Of a stretch of 64,000 bases of DNA, positions 13,105-27,200 are shown piece after piece. Every line of letters begins with the position of its first letter. Position 1 is the first letter of the stretch. The stretch comes from Xiphophorus maculatus. Its lineage: Eukaryota; Chordata; Actinopteri; Cyprinodontiformes; Poeciliidae. A program made the position numbers and the translations under genes. The stretch is taken from assembly GCF_002775205.1 (NCBI RefSeq), contig NC_036459.1, positions 6,393,466-6,457,465 on the forward strand, written 5' to 3'. A model generated the notes under the pieces. That model had not been told where the DNA came from. It saw only the letters and a program-made list of their open reading frames with translations, and searched no databases.

Positions 13105-13166
13105 CCGTGGGCATTATAACGGGGAGCCGTGCAGTGAGTGAGAGCGACAGAGACCAACAGGGGGAG

Positions 13167-13201
<35 letters not shown>

Positions 13202-13352
13202 AGAGCGAGTGAGAGGGAGGGAGACTGGAACTCTATTCCACACAGACAAACCCACAGAGGCTCGCAAAAAGCCGTCTTGCCTGCAACACACTCACTCTCT
13301 TCCTAACACCGCTTGCAGTGGATTCTCCATCTTACTACATACGTCTGCAGGT
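13105..13352 (+). other. prrt4: Probable non-coding first exon of prrt4
   Basis: A GC-richer block with an ATTATAACG TATA-like motif near 13115 is followed by a (GA)n tract at 13171-13197 and ends at a strong donor, CTGCAG|GTAAGCAG, at 13352/13353. It would splice to the exon starting at 19693, giving a 5' untranslated leader. The start point is a guess. This exon cannot be proven without transcript data. Confidence 0.45.
13171..13197. repeat. (GA)n microsatellite
   Basis: About 13 AG units inside the inferred first exon of prrt4. A GAGA tract near a start site can act as a promoter element, which is not tested here. Confidence 0.9.
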
Positions 13353-16300
13353 AAGCAGCTGACATTCTCTTGTGCTCTTAGATGTCTCTGTTTAACCCTG
13401 GATGGTTAATTTAGCAGGCTTGCCTTCAAGGATACGGAACGTATGGGTTTGAGTCATACTGAATCTTGTAGATACTGAAGAACAAACATAGCTGCAATGA
13501 CCCAGCAGGTAAAAAAAAAATCTGACATACACAAACTAAATGTATTTCCTCAAAAATGTAAGAAAATTGTCAGTGTGTTGATAAATAGAGAATGATAAAT
13601 TGGTAAGATGAAATCATTTCTATAAGCTATCATACAAGGTTAATGACAGTGTCTCTCAGTGTGACATTTGGAGAAAAACCATGGTAACATATTTCATTAG
13701 CATGTAATTCCCTGGTTATGGTGTATCCATGACTGCTCATCCCATTTTCAGTGAAGCATACAGGGAATATTTGCAAGCATGTGCATCTGTTTAGATGTCA
13801 GTGAAACAGGAAACATTCTGGTTGAGATGAACTGCATGAGAAACTGCCCATTTGCAATCAAGAGCAAAATCTACACTTCTTCAAACGCAGCAGAAAAACC
13901 CAAATGGTTCTCAAATCTGTGAGATTACCGCAACGTCTTTGACTTCGGCTGTCACCATGGCAAAGGCAGCCAGTGGAACGTCTGTGCCAGAGAGCATCCT
14001 TTAAAGCAATCAGCTTCGGTGCATTCATCAGAGCTTAGATTAACCTAAGCGACTACCCAAATCAATAAATGTCACACTCAAGCTGTGTTCAAAAGCTTAT
14101 TTTAAAGTGTCAGAATACATTGTGTAGTAATTCATAAGAAATGCTTAGCGACTCGCTCTAAATGGTACCTTGTATGTACTAACTGGGGCTGCAAGAGCAC
14201 GTGCCAAAGAAAACGCAAGAAATAAATCTTGTTTGTAAACAGAGGAAGTCAGGGCGGTAAAGCTAACTGTGGTTAAGTCACCTGTTAGAGTCTAACTTGT
14301 GGTGCAGATCTTTAAGAGAGAACAGTGTCTTATTTTTTTTTTTTTTCCTTTTACTATTTGACAAGATAGCAGCTTTCATTAGGGTCGATAATGTCCAGGG
14401 ACTATTGACTGCAGCTGGTTGCATAATTCAATCTGTGGATCTGCTGCAACTCATGAGTTGATTATGGGACCTCTGATGTGGAAGATAAAATTCTAAATAA
14501 TGGGAACTTGAGCCCCATTAAGACTGGGTTTTGATCAAACTAAAGGCTGCATATTCAATTCTTTGTTGAGTAATAAAAAACATGGGCAATGTTAAATACA
14601 TTGCAAAATGTTACATTTTACAGTCTTGTGAAAATGTATGTGGTTGCACACAGCAACAAACAAAAATGTTTTCAGAATTATTTCTAAATATATTATTGCA
14701 ATCTTCTTCATTCAAAATTCTTAAATATTACTTTAATAGTACCGTTCATGCTACTATTACCACTTCTATTAAGAATAAATAATATAGTTTAAAGTGCGAC
14801 TAAACTCAGAATTCTGGATAGCATGCAATAGTTAATCCCTGTGTTAAAATGCTAACCAAACAAAAGAAAATAATTCATTAAATGTTGTAAGGGAGCTTAA
14901 AGAGGTAGTTCAGAATTATGTTTTGAATTTTGATAAAAAGGTACAAACTGTTCATATGTTACCTATTTTAGTCACCATAAAACAACTTCAGACTCAAAAA
15001 CCTCAAGGCAGCATATGCAAACATAAAGAAAAAAAATAAAGAACTAAGAATTAAAGAGAAATTAGTCCCAAAACAGTTTACAGTGCCTTACAAATTCTAT
15101 TCATGTGTTTCACTCAGGAAGATTATTGTGTTTGTGGCTCCTTCCCCCACCACATCCCATGTTAATAATCATCAACTTCTGTGTAAATAGCTGCCTAATG
15201 CACACATGGTCATCCCTCAAAACATCATTATGGTTAATTGTTTCATAAAATGGTGTTTCAAGAAACCACCATGGCATTTTTAGAACTGGGGTTGTATAAA
15301 AATAAATTTTAGTGTCAATTTATTGCTAATGACATTTTAAGTGGTTCTGTTCACAACAAAAAACGTCAACTGAGGTAAAATCTCTTGAAGAAAACCTGAC
15401 TTGGGTTCAATCTGACAGTAGAGAGGAATAAACTTGCAATGTTTTAAAATGAAGTGGTGAGTAGAAATTGGCAAAGGGGCAAATGACCTTAGCTCAAACA
15501 CAAGCAGCAGAAAAAGATTAAACTTGGAGCTTAGAACGTTAACAATAAAACTATCAAACTGTGAATGTTACTTTGTATGTCTACTGAAATGGAAGAATTT
15601 GTTTGAGTATATATTTACATTTTGACTTTACACTGCGTACATTTTCAAATGCTTCTATTTATCATTTTTAAAAAGCTGCTGAAGTTCATTTAGAGAACTG
15701 TTTTAAAATCTTGGGGAACCTAAGTCATGTTTTAGTTCACTTCAATCTTGTTCTAAACATAGTGGGGGGAAAATAACTCAGTAGTAGTAGTGATTTTACT
15801 CAGGGGGAAGCACAATGATTCATTCTAAAGTGCAAAACGGATCTGGAATGTCTGATCTAATCAATGTTTATGGTAATGTCTGGGCAATAAATAGGGCATC
15901 GTGTTGCTGTTGTTTACAAAACATTAACCACTTAGTTTAAAATTGAGTGGGGCAAATCTACAATCATGTCTTTCATATGTTAGGTTTGATAAACTAAAGA
16001 GAACTTCAGAAAACTTTTTAGGTATATGTGTTTTTCTCACAACAGACATTTTCTACTGTTTTGTCTTAGGAATAAATGTTTAGTACTCAAACAAAAAACT
16101 TCCCTCACTTGACATGAAGTGCCTCCCTGTTGGTTTAAAACACCCAGTCACATTGAATATTTGCAGAACTGACATCTGGAAAAGGTCACTAGATGGAAGA
16201 CCGTGACGTTAAATAGCCTTACTTAAAAAACATGCAAGACCATGAGGGGAAAAAAACATGTGTGCCCACATGCAAGAGCACTTACATATAACCATGGAAA

Positions 16301-19300
16301 TAATACTAGAGTGAAAAAAGTACTGCTTGTAAATATGCACACCCACACATGCAGGAAAAAAGACAACTATCACCCACAGCAGTAGCTATTTGCAGGAAGG
16401 TGAATTACTCCATTATACTGTACTGGGTCACTGATACACAAACCAGCTAAGAGCAGGTTTGTTAAAAAGTAAGGACATGGGCAACTGTCAGATCATCTCA
16501 GTTTGTGGCTCCACGGATTGTAGAGTCTACTTTTTAGCCAGTAAGCAAAGACAAACAGCTCTATTTCTGATAGTGTTTCTCTGTTTCACCTCAGGTTTTA
16601 CAGCATTTTCCATCCTAATTTTAACTATGTGATCATGTTTTTTCCCTTTAAATAAGGGCAACTACAACTGCAGCATTAAGATTTAAAGATTTGAAAGACT
16701 TAAACAGGCAACATTCTGACACCAGATCAGTAAAACAAAAGAAAAGCAAACATCCATACAGAAGTAGACTACAGCAAGATGAGGGCAGATTATGATCAAG
16801 ATGGCTGCTTGTGCTCAGAAAGTGAATCAAAAAAGGGATTCTGATAAACACACAGAAAGACTCTGGCAAACAAAGATGCACATGACAGAGACTGCTGCAG
16901 TGTTGAGCTTCTCTCTTGCACTGATAAGTGTTCAATAGAATAATAACATGGTGGTTTGAGTTTTTGTCTCTGTTCTGCTGCCTGTATTGTTTGCTCTGTG
17001 CACCTCTGCTTCATTGAATGCAGCACAGCATCAGATTCATCCTTCCATCTGAGAAATGGAAACAAAATAACAGAAGGTATGTGGTTAATTTCCTGACTGA
17101 CACTTGGTACACTTTAGTTCCATTTACAACCACAACTTAACCAGGCATGAGTCAGATGTGGTGGGTGATTACTAAAAAACAGAAGGATGGTAATAACATG
17201 GTGAGGAAGCTATGTGGACTTGCTTGTTCATTACTCAAAATGATGGAAGTGACAATCAAACTGATTATTTATGACAGGTAATTCAGCAATTCATCATTAT
17301 TAGATGACACTGCAATATATTTTAACTCATAACCTCAATTGCTTTGGCTTGGTCAAGATGGAATAGTTTCTTCTTCTAGTATCACTGCTTTTCTTTTATA
17401 TGGTAGACTTTTGTAAGTATTTCAGGGTGACAGGAATGCGTCTAAGGGTTATCGAGTCCTTATATAACTAAAGGTGTGTTCATATTCTCAATAGGATGTT
17501 TGATGCCTGAGCAAGTTGGCATGCTTGTTCATTAATGAATAAGCAGCCCAGGAGACTAAAGATGCTTTTTTTAAAAAGAAAATTACAGACTGAACAAAAC
17601 TTTGAATATCAATATGAAGTGGCAAAATAGTTTTCCCAAATAAGTCTGTTTGTGCAATTTGACTCTCCTTTTCCCAAGTTATTATAATCCACAGACTTCT
17701 GACTTAAAGTCAAAACTCCATCACTATGCACTCCTGTTCAATATTTAAGGTCAAACTTGGAATCTGGAGTACGTTTCAGAAAATTGGTATGGATATAACA
17801 AAACATAACCCAAAGATTGGCAATACTGCTGAGGATGCAAACACTAAGGTTGCAAATGACTGCCATATTGCTCCCAAATTACTACTGCCATGTACAAGTC
17901 ACATAGTGGTAATGATTCAGAATATCACAAGGCTTGATGAGGTACAGATATCCCAGAGATGCAGGAAGATGACGAACCTGCTGAGGTGAAAAGAAACTGC
18001 CCCCAAAAAAGAAATAAATGGAGGTACTGTCTTTCCATGTACATTGGGTAACATAACATAATGGAAAAAACCTGAGTAGCATTTGTTAAATCTATCCTGC
18101 ATAGTGTTTTTCACCTTTTTTGAGCTTTCCTTCACTTTAAGATGATGAATGAAAGTGATACTAGTGAAATGTGAGAATGTTAGCCAAACTAAATTATGCA
18201 TACCTTCTACTGTTTTAATGATAAATATTTTATGGCAGAGCAACTGGAGAGAAAAGATAATTTACTTCAAGACACTATTCCCTTTAGCTGTTTATTTGTA
18301 TTAGAAGCTGTTGACAAAATCTCTGAAGAAACCAGAAGGAAGAGCACGCGTGGGTGTTTACACCAACTACAGAACAGTACAAGTGGGCAAATAAGTACAC
18401 AGTGTGCAAACATACAGACTGAAGTCCAATCTCAACTACAATCACATTTCTGCGTGTCTGAACAGTGTGCAGGTTGGTCACTGCAAGCTCCAACAAACGA
18501 CTACCAAAAATAAGCATTACCCCTATGGAAACTGATCTTCACGCCGCTCAATCAAAGTGCTAAAAGTAGAGTATGTGTGGGAAGCTCTGTTTAATCCTCT
18601 GTTAGTCAGAGTTCAGACTTTTATTAAGAAGGTGTCGTTCATCTCTAGAGGTAAAAATACAGGGAGAAATGGGTGGTTAAACAGGTAGTCTACTGACCAC
18701 TGAGACTTTTTTGGCTCATAAATGATTAAATTTGTGAGCCTTTGGAAAGGAAAATAATTTACTTAAGACACTAAAGAAACATGACATGAATCTGCAAAAA
18801 TAAGTTGCGAATCAAAAAGAATAGGTTGAAAGAGCAAAAAATTATTTAGAAAGAGACAAAGCATCAAAGAGAAAGAGGGCTTCGTAATCGTTGCAGATTT
18901 CTGGAAATATTGATGAGTTATTTTTTTCACTCCCACACAAATACCTTTGTTTGAAAGAACGAATAAATCTGAGATTTAAAGACAACAAGGCCAAAGCCTG
19001 CTTATGTTCAGAGGAAGTTAAGTACAGCTGAAGCACACAGGTTGTTGTTCTCCCAGGGGAAATTCCTTTGGTGCTCCAATTTTTTCACTGAGGCAACACG
19101 CTGGTGACTTTAAACCATGTAATGTTTTACAAAAGAATCGGAGATCCCCCTGTTCTTAAGCTGACTAGCCAGACTTCAATTCTTCAGTGCTCCAGCTCAG
19201 CTTAGAGAACATATCACTGCATAAATGGATGGACATGGATGAATCTGAACATTCTCCAGCTTAATTGTTTTTTCTCATCAGGTCTAAAATACAGTCTCTT

Positions 19301-19692
19301 CTGGAACTTCCTTTGTAGTTCAAAGATTTTTTTTTTATCACCACAATTGTACATTCTTCCTGCATATGTTATGCTTGAATGCATTTTCCCTTATGTTTCT
19401 TCTTTTATTTAATTGTAAAGCACTTTGAATTACTTAATGTATTTAAATTCTTTGCATTACTAAGAATTGGTGACATAACAATCTTAGCTGCCATCTGACT
19501 TCAACATTTGGTTGTCATGAATTTGATCTTTTCAACACTTAAATAAGTGGGCCACTAAGTAAAGTTCTTCTTTCAAATGTGTTCCTTGGAAAAAGACAAA
19601 TGAACTGAAGCCAACTCTTTCAAGTCAAGTCAACCTAAATGTTGCAGAAGAAAAGTGTGTCACCAAGTGTCCTGTGTGTTCTTGTCTTTTAG
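13353..19692 (+). other. prrt4: Intron 1 of prrt4 (inferred)
   Basis: AT-rich DNA without recognisable exons. It ends with the acceptor CTTGTCTTTTAG|G at 19692/19693. A TGTAAAGCACTTTGAATTAC string near 19415 resembles the 3' tail of fish LINE/SINE families. Nothing else was recognised. Confidence 0.4.
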
Positions 19693-21217
19693 GTCATTTA
19701 GTAGAGAAGCCAGCCCTACCCGCCTCAGGGGTCAGAAGAATAGAGAACAACATGTGACAATCACTGCTTCACAGTCGACAGCATGCTTCGATTCCTTTGG
19801 ACCATGGCTCTCTTCTTCTGGTATTATTTGCTACTTCACAGCCGAGCTCTGGCCGACGAAGAGGCCACTGGGGAACTGACACCATCAAGCAAAAATTCTC
19901 CTGAAGAGAAATCTAGCATTTACTCGTGGCTTCCATCCATGCCCAAGTTTTCCTCCATACCAACATTTGGCATTTTTGGGAGCTCAGGTGGCAAAAATGA
20001 AGATGCTGTCTCAACTACAACTACCAAAGGGGTAACAGAACTAATCGGTCTCTTTCAAGACCACACGGGATCAGGAGAAGGGAGCAATTCTGAGGAATCT
20101 CAACAAACCACAACATTGACTCAAGGGCACTTTATGAGTGTGACAAAGATAAGAACTGAGCCACCTCCCACTGGGACATCAGATTTGCCATACAGCAGCA
20201 TTGCTCAGAGCAACACTGAGACTTTTGTTTCTCCCACAAGCAGCCATATCAGAAATACTCAGTTCACAAACAGTCCTCACAGAAGTAACACTCCTGAACA
20301 AAACACAACACATATGCTAACACCATGGAGATCCACATCAGCAGAGACTTCTAGCACAGGTGCCACTGAAAATCCTCTCCCCAATAGTGTTTACCGGGAG
20401 ACCATCTTTCATACAGAAAGGATTTCTTCAACAATCCCACCAGAAACTACAGTTCCCACTGCCCTGACATGGAAAACAGTCCAAACCACAACACCCAACC
20501 CGGGACTGGTGGAGACTATTCAAACCAGCACACACCTTCTGGGGCATGATACTCTTCCAGCCATTTCAGAAAGTAATTTTGTTGGGGAACAAGAAGATTT
20601 ATCTGTTAGTGTTGCGCTTCACTCAGTTAAAGAAACATCAGAAATTCACTCGACACAAAGTAACTGGAACTTGGGCTTGTCTGAGATTAGTCTGGTGAAC
20701 ACTGAGCAGCAGCCAGGGGTTACTTCGACTTATCTAAAGACAGGTCCTACCATGGTAGAAGGCACAACCTCAGACATTAACCCCACACAGAACCCTTTAG
20801 ACTTTAGTTTCTCTGAGACCAGTACGGTGAACTTCCAACAACATTCAGAAGTATTTTCTGCTGCCCTCAAGACGGATCATAACTTAGAAGTGGTCAGGAC
20901 AACATCAGAACTATACCACATACAAAACTACTTAGACTTGGGCTTCTCTGAGACCACTATGATGATTGATAAACAAGAGCCAGGAGTTTTCTCTTCTACC
21001 CTCAGGAAGGATTCAAATTTAGTGGTGGCGACCACGAAAGCAGAAATCCAGACTACACAAAGCCATTTGAACTTGGGCTTCTCTAAGACGAGTATGGTGA
21101 ATGCTGCACAACAGCCTCAAGTATTCTCTACCACCCTCTGGATCGATCGTAATTTAGCTGTGGAATCCATACTAAGCACGACTCAAAGCCAAAGGGCCAA
21201 CTTTCCAATTGTAGAAG
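19693..21217 (+). CDS. prrt4: prrt4 exon with start codon and ectodomain
   Basis: The acceptor TTTTAG precedes 19693. The ATG is at 19783, after a 90-nt leader. The exon encodes the signal peptide and the Thr/Ser-rich ectodomain (478 codons plus one base) and ends GAAG|GTAAGC at 21217/21218. If unspliced, the frame would run four more codons (GGT AAG CAG ACT) to a TAA in the intron. Confidence 0.85.
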
Positions 21218-24200
21218 GTAAGCAGACTTAAGCAAATCCATAGAGACTGAATTGATTAAATAAATGTGATCAACCATGTGCAGGCAGGACTTTAGTGTTC
21301 GATAGATGTTTGTCAAAAGGCTACTGATAGTTTTGCTTTTTTCAGTGATACTTCTGCTACAAGGATTGACATTTATATAAAACCTAAATTCTATTGAAAG
21401 TGTAGCAAATTAATGCTCAAAACTCTTTTCAGTCTAGTAAAAATATGCTATTTATCTTCTCATTCTCAAATCTATCAATAATCAATCTGACAGATGAATA
21501 ATCTTGATCATGAAGCTTTATTGCATAATTTAAAGAGAAAGGAATAACATTTTTATAATATATAATCAGAATACCTTTACTCAGAATGTGAAATGTCTGC
21601 AAAGGTCAGATTTCTGAAGTTGTATGTAAGGACAAGAATACAAGCCTTGTAATCAGCTTTAAAATGATACACAGATGAGTACTAGTTTTTAACATGATAT
21701 CATGTTGTTTAGTGGTCAAATAATTGGTCTATTGTACTTATTAAGATAGCTGCCGGCACTGTAAGAGCTATTGAAAAAAAAAATCTGCTGTAGAAACACA
21801 GAAACTAAATTACACAGTCTTATTAAATTTTCAAAGCATCCCTAAAGGATAAAGAAATGGAATTCATTGGGCAATATGCTGTGGGCGACACAAAAGACAC
21901 TTTGGGTGATGTGTTGTTTACTTATCTCCCCTAAATCCTATGTTAATTTTCTTCCAGCTGTAATCCATCACACCTTGTTTCTAAGCCTCTTTATCCCTCA
22001 TACTACAACTTTAACCATCGATGAGTTTCTTAAAAGCATAACCCATAAGTAGAAGGCAATCCAATGTGCAGAGTTTACCAATCGGAAAAGGAAAAGGTGG
22101 TGAACAAAACCATCTAGTGGAAGAGTATGTTTCAGCAGTCCCATGTTTGACATTGAAACAGTAACACCTTTTTTTCTGCCCATCCCCCATTACTGGTGTG
22201 AGGCTGGTGTCTGCATGCTTAATGAGATTTCAAAAGGAGATCCTCCTGCATGTACAGACACATTCATCATGTTAGGTCAAAGGTTGGGCAAGAAAATCAT
22301 GAGTCAATTATTCCAAGCTAGGGAGGCTTTGGTATGCATTTGATGAAATCATGATTCATGAGCGTCAAGTGTCTTATGCTGCCAACCCAACCCATGTCAC
22401 TTATTATAGTCTTTAAATACACCATGCCATTTAAATTAATTTTACACTGTAATTTATTACATTGTATCATCCTATTTTCTTTTCGGAATAATGTGAATCT
22501 GCTTGGCATTCCTAAATCCCCCACATGTTTATCCTCACCCTGATTGGATTTCAACTTCATTAATGTAGAGCTATAGTTTGTTAAAGTATAAGTTTAAGAT
22601 TTTCTGAATCCATCAAGGCTGATTATGAATGCTTAAATCGTTTCCAGCTTTGGGAACTGATTTTTAGTGTTTGCATATTTACAAGTAATATGACATATTA
22701 TGAGGTACATAGTGAAACTTTCTTTTATTATCAGCTGTGCTGGAATGCAGTGATCCCAGATTCTGATCTTGCACCCTGTGCTGAATCTGCCGAATGTTTT
22801 GTCTGTGGCGATTGTTGTGTCTGCTCTTGTTTTCAGCTGTGCATTATACTGTGGCAAACAGCAAAGAGAGGGGGTTTCAGCTGGGCGGAGAGGGCTTCTG
22901 TGTTCATGTATCAGTATTCTGAATGCACACTCAGCGAAACCACCATCTCTCCTGTGGGACCGTCTGTTTGCCAGTTGCCATTAGGATGGTGAACGGGCTT
23001 CTTGCCATTTAGACAGATCCCTCCCTCCCCACCCCATTTCATTTTTAAAGTCATTTTATCTTTTTACAAACACAAATCCCTTTCATTTTGGTCCATGGAC
23101 ATAAAATTCAGCTTTAGGGTCACTGATGCTTGGAGAGGGTTAGAAAACAAAAATGTGTGAGAAAGAAATACATATAAATGTACACACAGTACCTTACGAT
23201 TAATGGGGATTAAAATAAGAACTACCCAGTTTTTGCAATTTGAGTAATTTCATGTCTGAAGATGTTAAGCATCTTCTCCACAAAAACGTGTAGTTTTTCC
23301 TGCTTTAGAAGAGCATTTGCTATGTGACCTTGCCCTTGAAAAGGCTGTCAGGGATGAAAACGAACAGCAATGCTGCACATTTGTGTCAGATAATCCATTA
23401 AGGCACCATGCAACACAAGCAAACAAGGGCAATTAGGAGACAGTAAAAAAGAAACAGAAGTTGGGGATTAAGATTTTGACACTAAATTTTATAGTGTCAA
23501 AATGTAAAACTGACTTTTTTGAGCTTTAGTTATAATATTTGTCCTTAATCAAAAACATACCTGTATGTAGTGTTACTTAAATTTTTTTAATCTTTGATTA
23601 TTTTCATGCATGTATGAGGAATCCCTGAATCAGTAGTTCCTAAAACGTGCCACCTATTTCCACAAAGTCCCAGAAAGCTGCAGGCTCCAGCTGAGCTTCC
23701 GTCTCGTCGAGCAACTTTTCCTACGTCTTTCTCACTCAGCTCCTCCAGACCAGAAGGTACAAGCAATTTATAAACACCTGGTGGAATTCCGAGTCTCCTG
23801 AGCTCATCATAGGAGTTACTTCTTATTTCAATGCTACAGCACAACATCAACCCTTCAAATGTTGTAAAATAAAAGCAAGCATGCTAATTCCACCCTAAAT
23901 GGCAGGAATAGAAAAACTGAGGCTTATTTTTCCAAAGGTATTGCTCTTTTCTGCCACCGGAGGCACTGAAATAAAAACTCAATCATGACTGACATGAGTT
24001 AAATGTATAGTCATAAAGAGCTGTAATCCAGAAATCATAGCCCTGTCTTTTAGATATTGTTTGATACCTAAAAGTAGAAAATTATCCAATCTTGGGAATG
24101 TGAAGGGGAAAGGTGAAATTGTGCTTATCAAAAACTTTGTTTCATATAAGCAGTGTAAGAAGCAAATATTAAGACAATGAAAAAAAACCCAATAAAATCT

Positions 24201-27200
24201 GAATTATCTTAAACCTAATGGGAAAAAAATCCATACATCATAACACAGAAATACTTCATTCATTCTAGCGTGTTTATCTATACAGTCATGTCAGACTGAC
24301 ATATAACAGGGAAAGCAGGGCATCTCTTTATTTTTGTTATTCTCGATTAGATGATCATACTGCTGGTTTCTTCTATGCTGCCCTCCATTCTCTGCTTTCT
24401 TTGTCTATTCAAGCTCAGGGTATTTCTAAGAAACCCGTGAGTGCTTTTCTTTCAGAAAACTCACTCAGGCTTATCCTGGTCATGATGAAATAGGGAGCAA
24501 CATCATCTTTCTGTTGAACATAATTGGGAGCTCTAAAACATTACATGAAAACTGCTGAGCCAAAATCAGTACAGATGGCTCAGAAATCTTTGTTTCAGTT
24601 CTTGTAACGTTAATGATTATGATAAAACTGATTTGCAATTCACAAAAAGGCTTGCTAAAATTTTCTAATGTATTGTGATATTTCATGACCTATTTCTGCA
24701 ATCTGGCATAAACAATGAATTGCAAGAATTTATAGTGACATCGCATCAAAGAAAAGTCAAACACTTATCGTAGATATAAAACCTTTCATATACTTGAAAA
24801 TGGTTAAGGAAACTGAGCTATCTGACCTCTTTAGGACATGATAAAAGCAAATTATACACAAACTCATTAGTCACTAAAGTAATAATTCAGCACTAACATG
24901 AAAGAGTGACCTGAATAGCAATGAAAGAGGAAATTTAGCTTCTTCAGCTTTTCTTACAACCCCTTGTGTTTTTATTTTCCTATTTAAGCATTCTGTACAA
25001 GCAGTCGATCATTAGAACTGTTGCCTATGATGAGCTAATAACCCGAACCCTCACTGTTCTTACGGGATTAAGTCAGCTTGTGCACATGTTTATTCTCATT
25101 AAACCATTTGCAGCAGATTTTATTATACATAATTTAATCTCCTGTCACATGCACATGTGATCCTGTCTGTAACCGGAACTGAGAAACTGCGCTGAGCTGC
25201 TTGTGTTGTCGACATAAAGCAGTAACCCTCTCATCAATTTTTAAAAGCTTATCTATATGTGTTTCTAACTGCACAACTAATCCACTGTTTGGTTTATCTT
25301 CATCAGGAAGAATTATATTTAACATTTTTCAACAACATCTAATTAAGGTTTGAACATTACATCCTTACAAAACCCTGAACAACACTTGACTTAAAATAAT
25401 TCTCCACTTGTTCTCCTGTTAACAATCATTAATTTTGTGTGCTGTACAGAAAGTTTACCCACAGAACCCTAGAATGTTTTAAATAAATCATGAAATCTCC
25501 CAAATTAATGATATTTATGTTGATCTTAATGTTTTTGTAAACCTCTGACCGGAATTGTACCACTGACCAATATCAGAATATTCTGGTCTGTATTTTCATA
25601 CACAGGTGATAATTATTTTCCTCATTTTCGTCGCGGGAGTTACCAAACTGTGGTTTAAAAATCTTTTCACACAGTCGTACCTGGTAGGATTGGTATTTAA
25701 CGCTGAAAATATAAAAAGTTACAAAGATATACTTAATACAACAAAAGGATTTTAAAAAATTTTTCTTAGTCATGAAAAATCTTCTAAAACTAAGATTTCT
25801 CCCCTTCTGGCTACACTAGAAAAGAGTCTAGATTTGTAGTGAGCCAGGATGTACACACCCATCCACATAAGGATGTCAATGTAATTAGACCACAAAAGGC
25901 CCAGTCTACTGTTCTATGGATGGCTGCCTGCATCTAAGTGGTTGATTGACCAATTCTTGACAGAACTGGGTTGAGAAATGTAGTCGTTCCATTTTCTACA
26001 GAGTTAAGTCTTAGATATGCTGTGTGCAGAGTGAAGAAATGGTTAAGCTATCCTTTGGAAAGCTTCAGGTCTACTAATCTACTTTTCTACTCCAGAGATG
26101 CAGTGCTTCGTGAATTAAATTACGTTGAGATCATTATGAGGTGAAACTGCGTGTGTCTTCCTAGAGCTACCAGGCAAAGAGACTAAGGAAGAGGAGGAAG
26201 CTGTGGTTACTTCAACTACAGACGGGGATGCTGACACACCTTTGACAGACACTTCCACATCATCTGCTCAGCTACAGAAAACATCCACGGAACACAACAC
26301 AGGTAAGAAAACACACCAGCAACAAATCATAGCTTCTTTTAAATTGCAGTCCTAGTCAATCATTTATTTTCAACCAATTAAGACTGCACACCAGAGAGCA
26401 GAAAAGATAGGGATCGATGCCCACACACTGAACAAATACGCCCCAGAACTGTTCTCAGATACAACGAAAGTAATTGGTTCAAAGACAAGCAGCTATTTTT
26501 TTTTAAATAATAAGCACTTAATTTATCAACAGATGACATAAAAGGCTGCCATTTTGTTTTTCAAATAAACTATATTTCTTTCTACAATCTGATGTGACTG
26601 GGTGACAAACGGAATCACTGCTACTAGTAACACACAAGGATAGTTACTCCAGCTAGAACAGAATTCAAAGAAACAAACATTCCCACACTGCAAATAAAAA
26701 AATAGCCTTAGATGAACAAGAAATAAAAGACAAAAACCATCTCTTTGTACTTCAACCTCATGCCATCTTTCACTCTTAATATGATTTTTATATCTATGCA
26801 AATTGAAGAAGTATTTTCAGAGAATATTTCAGGTATCAATTTAAATCATAGTGATGGTTAGTTACATTATCCTCATTATTGTTTCTAGGATGAAGTGTAA
26901 AAGTGTAGGTCCATGAAATATTTACATAATATCAAATGATAAAATATTCTCATGAAGCCTGTTTTATGTGTGGGTCGATTGTAAATGTACATAATTATGA
27001 AACTTATTTCTGTTCAGACACATTTTTGAATGGATCCACTTTTGGCCCAGATCACAGCAGCAGATGTAACCTACATTACCTCACCCAGAATAGCAGATGA
27101 TGTGATGTGATTTTCAAAAATAGACCTGTCGAATTTTCCACACGTTAATAATGAAGAGATACGTGCCACTTAATCTAGTAAGTCAAAAGTGAGTGGGGAA

